Source: a virus. From it: a DNA stretch of 29,123 nucleotides. Of this stretch, positions 7,246-14,994 are shown piece by piece. Below the pieces are notes generated by a model that worked only from the letters and a program-made list of their open reading frames with translations, was not told where the DNA came from and made no database searches. The number at the start of each line of letters is the position of its first letter. Positions within the stretch are counted from its first letter, which is position 1. A program made the translations under genes and the position numbers. The DNA is taken from the IMG/VR virus record IMGVR_UViG_3300032242_000114, positions 1-29,123 of that record; one strand, given 5' to 3'.

Positions 7246-8085
7246 TTATACTGAGGTTATTGTTTGCCAAGCGGAGCCACTGTAAACACATAGTTTTGCA
7301 AGAGTAGTATCAAAAACAACAGTTCCCGCAGCCGGTGTAATTGCATTCTTTTGCGCTGTCGTCATGTTTGGAAAACGAACACCTTTAGTCGTTGATTGCA
7401 CATCTACAATAGCCCCCGCACCCGCACTTGTCGTCCCCACCAGCAGATTGCCGGAGGAGTCAATACGCATACGTTCTGTAACAGTATTTACACCACTTCC
7501 TGATGGAGCCGTACCAAATGCAAGAGAACCAGAAAAACCCGACCCACCAATCGGCCATATACCTGCTTGCGCCCAGTTTCCAGTATTATAGAACATAAGG
7601 CCAGCATTTTGGACTGTTTGCGCCCCATCGGCTTGTCCATTGCCTATAGTTAATTTTCCATAGGAAGACGCTCCGGCAATTGCTCCGATACCGACAGTGC
7701 CGGAATTATTAAGCCACATGATGTCAGTGTAGGACGACGCACCCGTCTGTTGCATAAAACGTATGCCAGTGGTGGCATTTGTTGATGGATTGACAGTATT
7801 CCAAATGTTAATTTCGGCGTTTCCAGCAGAAAAATTATTGCTAATGCCCAACGATAAATTTTGTGTAGGGTAAGTTGCTCCGGCGTTATAATTGCCTAAA
7901 TAAGCAAATGCATTCTGCTGTCTGAAAGAACCGTTTACATCTAACTTATAGGAAGGCGAAGTCGTCCCAATACCTACGTTGCCCGTCACCGGCACAAGAT
8001 ACGTGTTTCCAGAAGCATCAAGCTGAATGTTGGAGCTGGCCGATGATGGGTCTTGAATGATTGTCGTCTTGAGGGTCGCGGTCAT
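7246..8085 (-). CDS. Tail-fibre protein, modular
   Basis: A 279-aa fibre-like protein with no S74 domain. It begins MTATLKTTIIQDPSSASSNI and carries fibre modules GNVGIGTTSPSYKLDVNGSF near residues 35-54 and TERMRIDSSGNLLVGTTSAG in the second half, which resemble modules of the downstream S74 fibre. The end is a module seen in many phage fibres: GVRFPNMTTAQKNAITPAAG, then VFDTTLAKLCVYSGSAW. Part of the DNA (for example 7448-7476) repeats in the neighbouring gene with one mismatch. It probably forms a trimeric fibre segment or side fibre. Separation from the S74 gene by only ten bases suggests co-expression. Confidence 0.75.
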   Translation of the reverse strand: MTATLKTTIIQDPSSASSNIQLDASGNTYLVPVTGNVGIGTTSPSYKLDVNGSFRQQNAFAYLGNYNAGATYPTQNLSLGISNNFSAGNAEINIWNTVNPSTNATTGIRFMQQTGASSYTDIMWLNNSGTVGIGAIAGASSYGKLTIGNGQADGAQTVQNAGLMFYNTGNWAQAGIWPIGGSGFSGSLAFGTAPSGSGVNTVTERMRIDSSGNLLVGTTSAGAGAIVDVQSTTKGVRFPNMTTAQKNAITPAAGTVVFDTTLAKLCVYSGSAWQTITSV

Positions 8086-8268
8086 TTATGCCTCCACAGG
8101 CGCAGAGAATGTGCCGTTGGAAGGATTATATATCCAGCCAAATGTCACAGGAGAATCGGATGGAAGGCCAACTAATAAGCAGCCTTCTGGAGCTGGATCA
8201 ATGGAAGGATCAGCGACGATCAGATTGATGACGGTTTCATTGCTGTTTTGAACAACTGCACTATTCAT
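8086..8268 (-). CDS. Small fibre-associated protein
   Basis: A 60-aa protein, start chosen at the ATG at 8268, which shares a base with the stop of the upstream Gly-rich fibre gene (TAATG). An upstream ATG at 8283 in the same frame would add five residues but lies inside that gene. The sequence runs MNSAVVQNSNETVINLIVAD, then PAPEGCLLVGLPSDSPVTFG, and ends with a GWIYNPSNGTFSAP motif. The terminal G-W-x-Y-x...G-x-F-x-x-P pattern is common at the ends of phage tail-fibre and fibre-assembly proteins. It is likely a small fibre tip or assembly factor, though no function can be proved here. Confidence 0.65.
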   Translation of the reverse strand: MNSAVVQNSNETVINLIVADPSIDPAPEGCLLVGLPSDSPVTFGWIYNPSNGTFSAPVEA

Positions 8269-9209
8269 TACGTGAACTCCCAAACAAGAATAACACCCGC
8301 TGCACCAACACCACCAGCAGCATTATTAGGACTGAAAGAAGCTCCACCACTAGCACCCGATCCATAAGCAGCACCGTTAAGTCCTGTGGCAGGGTTTCCA
8401 GAGCTAGTATTAATTGCTGATGCTCCACCGCCAAAATAACTACTGCCACCAGCATTAGCACCATTATGTCCACCGCCGCCGCCAGTAACATTCAAATCAC
8501 CGTTTGTAGCTGAACCTCCCGCACCCCCGGGGACTGCGACGCCAGATGTACCAGTTCCGCCAACTCCACCAGTTCCCGTTACAGTGGTTGCTCCAACAGC
8601 AAATGTAGTGCTACCGCCTGTTGTTCCATTAGTGCCGGAGGTTGTTCCACCAGTACCGCCTGATCCAATTGCATATGTATATGAAGTAGAGCCAGCAACT
8701 CCAGAAATAAAATATTTTATTGCAAAACCACCAGCCCCACCGCCACCACCGTTTCCGCCATTAGTTACGCCACCACCACCACCACCACCGCCAACAAGCT
8801 CTACATACATTTTAGTAGTAGTAGATTGCGTGGTAAATGATGTTCCAGAAGTAAGGGCAGAGAATTTAATAAGCTGGCCTGATGCAGATAATGCAGCCCA
8901 AGTACCATCGCCACGAAGATAATTTGAAGAAGATGGCGTACCTGTTACGGGGTTTGCTGCCATATTGGTGACGGTTTCGATCACCGTTCCGGTTCCAGCC
9001 GGTAAAGTTGCCGTGCCAGATGCTACTGCGGAGGGAGCCAGTGTCGTTGTGCCAGACGTTGCGCCATTTAATCCGATGCTAGTTGCACCAGAAGACGTTA
9101 AAATTGTACCGGTGACAGCTGGAAGCGTAAGTGTATTAGTCCCCGCCACTGCGGGCGGCTGAAGCGTCACTTGACCAGATGTTGACCCCTGAAGTGTTAA
9201 GGCACTCAT
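8268..9209 (-). CDS. Glycine-rich tail fibre/adhesin
   Basis: A 313-aa protein. Residues 1-110 are fibre-like (MSALTLQGSTSGQVTLQPPA, and the GTPSSSNYLRGDGTWAAL motif found before fibre tips). From about residue 115 a sheet-forming segment (STTTKMYVELVGGGGGGGG) leads into a very Gly-rich domain with runs such as GGNGGGGGAGGF and VTGGGGGHNGAN, ending with GVGAAGVILVWEFT. This 'antifreeze-like' or polyglycine pattern is known from phage receptor-binding tips, where parallel glycine helices display variable loops. It is therefore a good candidate for the receptor-binding protein. The stop overlaps the start of the 60-aa gene. Confidence 0.75.
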   Translation of the reverse strand: MSALTLQGSTSGQVTLQPPAVAGTNTLTLPAVTGTILTSSGATSIGLNGATSGTTTLAPSAVASGTATLPAGTGTVIETVTNMAANPVTGTPSSSNYLRGDGTWAALSASGQLIKFSALTSGTSFTTQSTTTKMYVELVGGGGGGGGVTNGGNGGGGGAGGFAIKYFISGVAGSTSYTYAIGSGGTGGTTSGTNGTTGGSTTFAVGATTVTGTGGVGGTGTSGVAVPGGAGGSATNGDLNVTGGGGGHNGANAGGSSYFGGGASAINTSSGNPATGLNGAAYGSGASGGASFSPNNAAGGVGAAGVILVWEFT

Positions 9210-9210
9210 A

Positions 9211-9420
9211 TTAAATCACCGTCCAAGTTGAAGAGGATGGAATCGTCACTGTTGCCGATGCAGCAACCGTGATTGGACCAAAACTGCCAGCATTGATATT
9301 GGCTGGAACGGTATAATTATTGTTTACCGTCTGATTGTTTAGGAAAAATACCTGTTCACCGCCACCGCCCGTTGGCTGGGGAATATTTGGTATGGTTCCA
9401 AGGATACCTGTATATGACAT
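9211..9420 (-). CDS. Small fibre-block protein
   Basis: A 69-aa protein with no charged core and many Thr, Val and Asn residues. It begins MSYTGILGTIPNIPQPTGGG, contains VFFLNNQTVNNNYTVP, and ends in a repetitive beta segment, ITVAASATVTIPSSSTWTVI. That final A.G..VTVP.GS.WTV pattern is a common terminal module of phage fibre or baseplate-decoration proteins. It lies one base upstream of the Gly-rich fibre gene and 12 bases after the 108-aa gene, so it belongs to the fibre operon. Function unknown. Confidence 0.7.
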   Translation of the reverse strand: MSYTGILGTIPNIPQPTGGGGEQVFFLNNQTVNNNYTVPANINAGSFGPITVAASATVTIPSSSTWTVI

Positions 9421-9432
9421 GGTACGTTCCTA

Positions 9433-9759
9433 TTAGGTAATGTTCAGAACCGAGGCAATGACATCGGCTGATGTCGCAGTGTTCGTTACGACGACAAGGG
9501 CATCACTCGTGGTCAATACCAACTTCTGATCGCCACCGACAGCGACAAAGGTTTGGCCGGGAGCAATCGCGGCGCTTTTAACCACATAATAGTTGACTGC
9601 CGACCGGGTGACATAAATATCTGCCGTGATTGCTCCAGTCGTCGTATTGGCTACCGAAAGGCCAATAACCGTGGTTTGCGTAGCGGATGCAACCGTGACA
9701 AGCGTTACTGGCGATGTGCCAACATTTTTTGCCGCGTAAGAGGTGAAGGTATTTGCCAT
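9433..9759 (-). CDS. Small beta-sandwich tail protein
   Basis: A 108-aa protein beginning MANTFTSYAAKNVGTSPVTL with predicted alternating beta strands throughout: TTVIGLSVANTTTGAITADI, VNYYVVKSAAIAPGQTF, VAVGGDQKLVLTTSDALVVV. From memory, the 'YY.VK...I..G.....GGDQK.VL...D' pattern belongs to a widespread family of Ig-like small structural proteins found beside fibre genes in T4-like and podoviral environmental phages. It has no signal peptide or membrane segment. It sits between the 1105-aa fibre and the 69-aa protein. Likely a fibre or collar decoration; this is inferred. Confidence 0.7.
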   Translation of the reverse strand: MANTFTSYAAKNVGTSPVTLVTVASATQTTVIGLSVANTTTGAITADIYVTRSAVNYYVVKSAAIAPGQTFVAVGGDQKLVLTTSDALVVVTNTATSADVIASVLNIT

Positions 9760-9786
9760 TTAAATAGTCCCTTGTTTGAAGATATC

Positions 9787-12700
9787 TTACCCTAAAGCGA
9801 TTGACAATGCTACTGCCGTTCCAGCGGGATCGACCTGTAAATTGGTTTGAGCCGCAGAAACTGTAGTTGCTCCCGTTCCGCCATTGGCCAATGCAAGCGT
9901 ACCAGAAACGGTAACAGCTCCACTTGACGCCGTGGATGGTGTCAGGCCAGTTGTTCCAAACGAAATTGAAGACACGCTGGAGGCTGCCGACCAAATCGGT
10001 ACGCCACCAGAAAGCGTAAGAACACTACCATTTGTTCCTGCCGTTAACTTGGAAAGGGTATTGGTTGCAGACGCATAAAGCAAATCGCCGGTAGCGTAGC
10101 TTGATTGCCCAGTACCACCATAGGTTGGACCGAGTGCATTGGTTAGGTTCAGGGTAGCCACTGTCGTCGTGCCAGCTGACGAGATTGTCATGGCATCAGT
10201 AGTGCTTCCATTGACAACAAAATGGACTGCATTTGATGTCGTCGTGCCAAGAACCAAATCGCCAGATGTGGAATCAAGATAAACAGCGTTAGGGAGATTG
10301 AATGAACCGGACCCTGTAAAGCCCGATGAGTTCATTCCAAACTCACCAAAAAATGTAGATGCTGTTCCGCTACCATTTGCCACAATAAAGTTCGTCGATG
10401 CGGCCGATCCGGTGCTAGTATTCTGAAGCACCATTTCATTGTAGCCGTTCACCGAAGAGGCAAACGAGGCAACAATATTGGTATCGCTGAATGCTAATGA
10501 GCCATATGAGTATGCGCCAGCTGAAGCTGCTGAAGAGATAGAGCCATTAGCGATGAAGTAACCAGATGTCGTCGTTCCGGTGATAGTTGGGGATGACGAA
10601 TAGGACGGTGCCGATCCGATGCCACCAGACACAAGGATGGACCCCGTGGCAACATCAGCAAGCTTTGAGAGCGCTGTCGTCGAAGAAGCATAAAGAAGAT
10701 CACCAATCGTGTATGATGTTTGCCCTGTTCCGCCGTAGATTGCACCGATTGCCGTGCCTTGCCAGACACCGGCTCCGATAGTTCCGACACTGGTGAGCGA
10801 CGAAGACACCACGTTTGATGCTAATATAGTACCCGTCAAAGTGCCAGCTGGAGCGATAACTGCTGCTGTCGAAGCGGCAGTAAGCTGCCCTTGGGCATTC
10901 ACCGTGAAAGTTGGGATAGCCGTTGATGAACCATAAGCGGAAGCCGTCACCGCCGTATTGGTGATGCTGAATTGCGTCCCAGAAAGCGTTAAACCTGTTC
11001 CAGCCGTATAGCTTACGCTTGCCCCGATCTGGACAAATATAAGTGGGGTCGTGCCAATTGTAATTGGCAAATCGGTTGTTTGGGTCCATTGCGTGTTAGC
11101 ATTGGTTGTCCCACTGATAATAAATGTTGTGTCGCCGGGGGCAATTTCGTTTTGCCCAGTTCCGACCTGATCGTAGTCGGTTGCGCGGGTAAGAACCCAA
11201 CCAGCTACACCTGAGCCAACACTGGTAACCGTGTAAATGCCATTATACTGGCCACTTGTTTCATTCTTAACGAGAATGCGCTGGCCGACTGATGGATTTG
11301 CACCGTCAATCGATAGTGTTGCAAATGGCGATGTTTTTGTAATCGTCGCGCCAACGCCAGACGAGCCATTGTTATATGTGACCGAACCAAGGTCAGCGGT
11401 CGTCGCATAGTTGCAAGCAGCATGGTAATTATTTCCGGAAACAACTGAATCAACGTAGCTCTTATTGACAATATCCGTACTATTTGATGGCGTGGTACTG
11501 ATCGTACCAGTCGTCATTGCCACACTGGTAGCAGATGCTGCCCCCAATATAGGGGTAACAAGTGTTGGAGACGTTGATAGAACAATACTTCCAGAACCGG
11601 TCACAGCTTGCCCCAAAGCCGTCTGAACACCAGTCCCAAGAGACGCGATGCCAGTACCGCCATTGGCAATAGGAAGAATTCCGGTAACGCCTGTGGTTAA
11701 GGGCAAGCCAGTCGCGTTGGTGAGTGTAACAGACGTTGGCGTCCCGAGAATCGGCGCCACCAGTGTTGGTGAGCTTGAAAGAACATTCGAGCCAGAACCG
11801 GTCGATGTCGTAACGCCCGTTCCACCATAAGCAACTGCAATGGTTGACCCCTGCCAAACGCCAGTGCCAATCGTCCCCACGCTGGTCAGTGACGATGACA
11901 CGACAGTGGAGTTAAGGGTTGTTCCAGAGAGTGTACTGGCTGGCGCGATCACCACTGCCGTAGAGGCTACCGTCAATTGCCCTTGAGCATTGACCGTAAA
12001 GGTAGGTATGGCCGTTGAAGCCCCATAAATGCCAGCCGTCACCGTTGTATTGGCAATTGCAGCCGTCACATTGGTCGAGCCATTAAACGATGTGCCAGAT
12101 AGGCCAGTTCCGAGCGTCAAGGTTCCAGTCGTGCTCGCGGTGACCGTCGTTGAACCGCCAAGGCTGACTAAGTTGCCATTGATCGTTATGCTGCTATTGG
12201 CCAGACCAGAATTGGGGATCGCCGTATTGATAGCTGAGGATGGGATCGAGATTGTGGTATTGCCAGCAAGGGTCAATTGACCTTGAGCATTGACAGTGAA
12301 CGATGGGACCGCCGATGCCGTCCCATATGCTGCGGCAGTAACACCAGTATTGGCGATGCTGACTGTACCTGAAACAGTGATTGGCCCACCAGTCAATCCA
12401 GTCCCAGTGTTGATCTGGGTTACCGTACCGCCGGTCACGCTTGGGATTGTCCCAATTGTCGCGATTCGACCTTGTTGGTCAACCGTAATGACTGGGACAG
12501 CCGACGCCGATCCATAAGTACCCGGGGTCACCGACTGATTCGGCATGGCAACCGTTGGGTTACCAGACGTTCCGTCTCCATTGGTCACGGTCAGGCCGTT
12601 TCCAGCGACGATTGAACGGGAGACATATGCCCCACCAGTCTGATTGACAATCAGGCCGGACGTACCAAGGCCAGCGAGGCCAGTCAGATTATTGCTTAAT

Positions 12701-13104
12701 GGCTGAGCATCAGTAATGCCATAGCCAGCAAGTGTCGTTGGCTTCCCTGTAATCCCGCTGAATGGAACGGAGAACGTCGTCGATGATGCGGCGGTGATCT
12801 GTCCCTGAGAGTTGATCGTCAGAACTGGAACCTGAGTGGATGAGCCATACGTTCCACTGCTTACGCCGGTATTGCCAATGGCAAGCGTTACGTTTGATCC
12901 GAGGTTGCCGCCACCCGTCAACCCAGTCCCAGCATAGATATTGGTGGTATTTGGGGTTGCTACGGCACCAACAAAATTGGAAATGGTCGTTTGATATGAT
13001 GTCCCATTTTGGACAATCATAACAAGATCATTACCCACTACTGGCGTAGGAGGCGTTGGAAGGCCAGAAATTGCAATTGGGACGAGATTTGATGGTACGC
13101 TCAT
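9787..13104 (-). CDS. Large repetitive tail-fibre protein
   Basis: A 1105-aa Ser/Thr/Gly/Val-rich protein, the longest in the window, with almost no charge and no cysteine-rich domains. It carries at least five copies of a roughly 35-residue repeat with the core Y-G-x-x-x-x-(V/I)-P-x-(F/I)-T-V-x-x-Q-G-(Q/R)-(L/I). The first copy is near residues 78-110; others correspond to DNA near 10888, 11980, 12281 and 12470. It also has YGGTGQTSYTIGDLLYAS-type modules (two clear copies). The segment NKSYVDSVVSGNNYHAAC followed by DYDQVGTGQNEIAPGDTTF is a fibre domain found in many phages. The start ATG at 13104 overlaps the preceding CxxC gene by four bases. It probably forms the main trimeric side fibre. 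Confidence 0.85.
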   Translation of the reverse strand: MSVPSNLVPIAISGLPTPPTPVVGNDLVMIVQNGTSYQTTISNFVGAVATPNTTNIYAGTGLTGGGNLGSNVTLAIGNTGVSSGTYGSSTQVPVLTINSQGQITAASSTTFSVPFSGITGKPTTLAGYGITDAQPLSNNLTGLAGLGTSGLIVNQTGGAYVSRSIVAGNGLTVTNGDGTSGNPTVAMPNQSVTPGTYGSASAVPVITVDQQGRIATIGTIPSVTGGTVTQINTGTGLTGGPITVSGTVSIANTGVTAAAYGTASAVPSFTVNAQGQLTLAGNTTISIPSSAINTAIPNSGLANSSITINGNLVSLGGSTTVTASTTGTLTLGTGLSGTSFNGSTNVTAAIANTTVTAGIYGASTAIPTFTVNAQGQLTVASTAVVIAPASTLSGTTLNSTVVSSSLTSVGTIGTGVWQGSTIAVAYGGTGVTTSTGSGSNVLSSSPTLVAPILGTPTSVTLTNATGLPLTTGVTGILPIANGGTGIASLGTGVQTALGQAVTGSGSIVLSTSPTLVTPILGAASATSVAMTTGTISTTPSNSTDIVNKSYVDSVVSGNNYHAACNYATTADLGSVTYNNGSSGVGATITKTSPFATLSIDGANPSVGQRILVKNETSGQYNGIYTVTSVGSGVAGWVLTRATDYDQVGTGQNEIAPGDTTFIISGTTNANTQWTQTTDLPITIGTTPLIFVQIGASVSYTAGTGLTLSGTQFSITNTAVTASAYGSSTAIPTFTVNAQGQLTAASTAAVIAPAGTLTGTILASNVVSSSLTSVGTIGAGVWQGTAIGAIYGGTGQTSYTIGDLLYASSTTALSKLADVATGSILVSGGIGSAPSYSSSPTITGTTTSGYFIANGSISSAASAGAYSYGSLAFSDTNIVASFASSVNGYNEMVLQNTSTGSAASTNFIVANGSGTASTFFGEFGMNSSGFTGSGSFNLPNAVYLDSTSGDLVLGTTTSNAVHFVVNGSTTDAMTISSAGTTTVATLNLTNALGPTYGGTGQSSYATGDLLYASATNTLSKLTAGTNGSVLTLSGGVPIWSAASSVSSISFGTTGLTPSTASSGAVTVSGTLALANGGTGATTVSAAQTNLQVDPAGTAVALSIALG
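10888..12850 (-). repeat. Coding repeats in the large fibre gene
   Basis: Five diverged copies of an about 50-base segment occur inside the large fibre gene, starting near 10888, 11980, 12281, 12470 and 12800 (plus-strand core such as CCTTGGGCATTCACCGTGAA and its variants). On the coding strand they encode the P-x-F-T-V-N-x-Q-G-Q-L-T element. Spacing is irregular, so these are dispersed copies rather than a simple tandem array. They show that the fibre grew by duplication of a shaft module. Confidence 0.75.
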
Positions 13105-13403
13105 GGCAATATGTATTCTTCGATGTTTTGTGTGACGATGAAGTTATTGTCGTCTTCCGTAACCAAACCTTTAGGCGAAGTGCCAATCGGAACATCCGGG
13201 CGATAAAATGGCAATGTTATCTTCTCGGGCTGCCTAGCTGGCAAACGATATGGGTCCAATTCGTCTCTATCTTCCAAGCATACACGAAGTCCGGGAGAAT
13301 TGATATCTGGGTACAGATCATCAATCGACATTTTACGACGGCACCGGTCGCAAATACCAATCCCGAGAGTGCTTCTTCCTGTCGTATCAAGCCATATGGC
13401 CAT
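13101..13403 (-). CDS. Small CxxC protein, zinc-ribbon-like
   Basis: A 100-aa protein with a metal-site-like pair Cys18-x-x-Cys21 (ICDRCRRK) and one further cysteine at 42 in the segment GLRVCLEDRDELDPYRLP. A fourth cysteine, expected at 45 for a CxxC...CxxC ribbon, is replaced by Asp. After DPYRLPARQPEKITLPFYRP the chain ends in an acidic tail. Small proteins with CDRC and VC..D...DP.RLP motifs are common among phages next to head-closure and fibre genes, with no proven role. The start overlaps nothing upstream; the stop overlaps the large fibre start by four bases. Metal binding is possible but unproved. Confidence 0.7.
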   Translation of the reverse strand: MAIWLDTTGRSTLGIGICDRCRRKMSIDDLYPDINSPGLRVCLEDRDELDPYRLPARQPEKITLPFYRPDVPIGTSPKGLVTEDDNNFIVTQNIEEYILP

Positions 13404-13405
13404 GA

Positions 13406-13942
13406 TTAAATCTCCATTTGCATTGTAATGGTTGCTTTTCTTGACGCAACACGTTTTGCAATATGCTCAGGAGATTGTTTGAATCCTTTCCGAGAGGCAG
13501 ACATTTTTGCCCTAGTTTCTTCAGATGCTTTTGAGCCAGCCGTTGCAGGTGTCCGACCAAGCATCCATGGGGTTTGCCTTGGAACGCCTTTTAATGGGCT
13601 AACATAATCTTTACCACGCGGCTTAGAAACTGGTGGTTTTGAGCCACCTACATTACAATTCCAGCCAATTAATGATTTTGGCCTAAATTTTGTTTCCATT
13701 TCATAGCAATATTCTTCAGTTCCAATGATTAAAACTTCTTTAATAAGAGAATCCCAACCATATTTTTGAATAGCATTAAAAAATATTGGATTTTCAATTT
13801 GCTTTTTTGATGATTTCCAAAAATGCAACTTCCATCTTACTGTTGGATTCTTTGAAACACCAATATAGCCATCAGATAAAACATCGGTATGATGCTTTAA
13901 TTTAATCCAATAAACGCAACATTGGCCATTTTTTAATTTCAT
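13406..13942 (-). CDS. GIY-YIG homing endonuclease with NUMOD3 DNA-binding motif
   Basis: A 178-aa free-standing mobile endonuclease. The N-terminal GIY-YIG nuclease shows the paired strands CVYWIKLK (8-15) and DGYIGVSKNPTVRWKLH (24-40) with the expected Arg at 36, then FFNAIQKYGWDSLIKEVLI at 54-72 and NVGG at 97-100. The C-terminal half holds a NUMOD3-type motif, SEETRAKMSASRKGFKQSP (140-158), which binds DNA in such enzymes. Its DNA is visibly richer in A+T than the neighbours, a sign of transfer. It overlaps the stop of the gp4-like gene by four bases, so it inserted without breaking flanking frames. It likely cuts a phage lacking it at this site and spreads by repair. Confidence 0.9.
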   Translation of the reverse strand: MKLKNGQCCVYWIKLKHHTDVLSDGYIGVSKNPTVRWKLHFWKSSKKQIENPIFFNAIQKYGWDSLIKEVLIIGTEEYCYEMETKFRPKSLIGWNCNVGGSKPPVSKPRGKDYVSPLKGVPRQTPWMLGRTPATAGSKASEETRAKMSASRKGFKQSPEHIAKRVASRKATITMQMEI

Positions 13943-14994
13943 CGTGTGTATGGACTTATGTTGGGTGCCATCATGAATGGTGAGTTGTCTCGTTCTTCCA
14001 TGAATGCAAGGCTCATTGCCTCATTCGCCCGAGGAGCAATCCGGTCGGCCATAGCAATATCGACTTCTTTGATTTCAAAGCAAAGACGATTTGCTAATTC
14101 CCAAACGATGGCATCTACCCAGCGCTGTGGAAGCTCAATGGTTTCCGTCAGTGAGCCAACGTCCATGATATGCCGTTGACGCCATGTCACGAACTGAGCA
14201 AACTGAGCTTGCTGATCTGGCGTCGGCCATAGACGGGCAACCGGCGCTGCAAGCTGGCGGTCAAACCAGAACTGCAATGGGCGCCCTTGGAACGTCTTAT
14301 TTGGGAGATTGGTATAATCATCTTGGTTAAGGCGCGCCAATGGAATTTCAGTGGGATTACCCGCCGTCACAAATTCTGCCACGCTGAGCGTTGCGCCGCC
14401 AGTTTCAGACAAGCGCCAGTACTGGGCCGTGATCGATGGATTGATATCGTACCAATTCCAGCCGTTTTGAGGATAAACTGTTGCACCCGGGTTAACCACC
14501 GTTGTCCAATTTGTATTGTCATTGGACCATTCAATCTTGAGATTGTACGTGCCAGCAGCATACATATTGACGCCCAGTGTCGTGATAAGCGTAGGCTGCA
14601 ATAGGTTCTGGGTGATCGAGCCATTCGGAGCGGTCTGAATGCAAGCTGTTGCCAAATTGCTATCGTCTGCCAAGCTTGGCGAACCGCTGCTCGATGAGAT
14701 CGAACCTGTATATTGGTTAATTGTTCTGAAGTTGGAATTGAGAACATCAATCGTTCCTACTGGCATGGTAACATATCCGTTACCAAGGTAGAACGGTAGG
14801 ATGATTTTCTCAATCGTCCAGAGCTGAATACCCCTATTGCACAACGAAGAAATGAGCAAATACAGGCTATCGAGCGCTGTCTGCTGCATTTCAGACGTGA
14901 CAGTTTCAGGCGGAACCTTGCACCTTCTGAACGCTTGGTCCAAAATGTTGTTGGTATTGAATACCGTCTGAGAAACTGTACCGCTGGTTGTCAT
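13939..14994 (-). CDS. P22 gp4-like head-completion / tail accessory protein with inserted domain
   Basis: A 351-aa protein. The N-terminus (ILDQAFRRCKVPPETVTSEM, then ALDSLYLLISSLCNRGIQLW) and the region from about 216 on (IPLARLNQDDYTNLPNKTFQ, QFWFDRQLAAPVARLWPTPD, PQRWVDAIVWELANRLCFE, final SPYTR) match the gp4-like head-closure family that forms a ring below the portal. Between them, residues about 97-215 form an extra beta-rich segment (ADDSNLATACIQTAPNGSIT, LKIEWSNDNTNWTTVVNPG, YWRLSETGGATLSVAEF) that resembles a discoidin/F5-8C-type galactose-binding fold. That insertion would sit outward on the ring and might bind sugar. The fold call is by pattern only. The stop overlaps the homing endonuclease start. 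Confidence 0.75.
   Translation of the reverse strand: MTTSGTVSQTVFNTNNILDQAFRRCKVPPETVTSEMQQTALDSLYLLISSLCNRGIQLWTIEKIILPFYLGNGYVTMPVGTIDVLNSNFRTINQYTGSISSSSGSPSLADDSNLATACIQTAPNGSITQNLLQPTLITTLGVNMYAAGTYNLKIEWSNDNTNWTTVVNPGATVYPQNGWNWYDINPSITAQYWRLSETGGATLSVAEFVTAGNPTEIPLARLNQDDYTNLPNKTFQGRPLQFWFDRQLAAPVARLWPTPDQQAQFAQFVTWRQRHIMDVGSLTETIELPQRWVDAIVWELANRLCFEIKEVDIAMADRIAPRANEAMSLAFMEERDNSPFMMAPNISPYTR

Noticed and set aside
8560-9209. Glycine codon runs as a microsatellite or CRISPR-like array
   Set aside because: The repeats are short GGN codon runs of a Gly-rich protein, with no conserved spacers or unit length.
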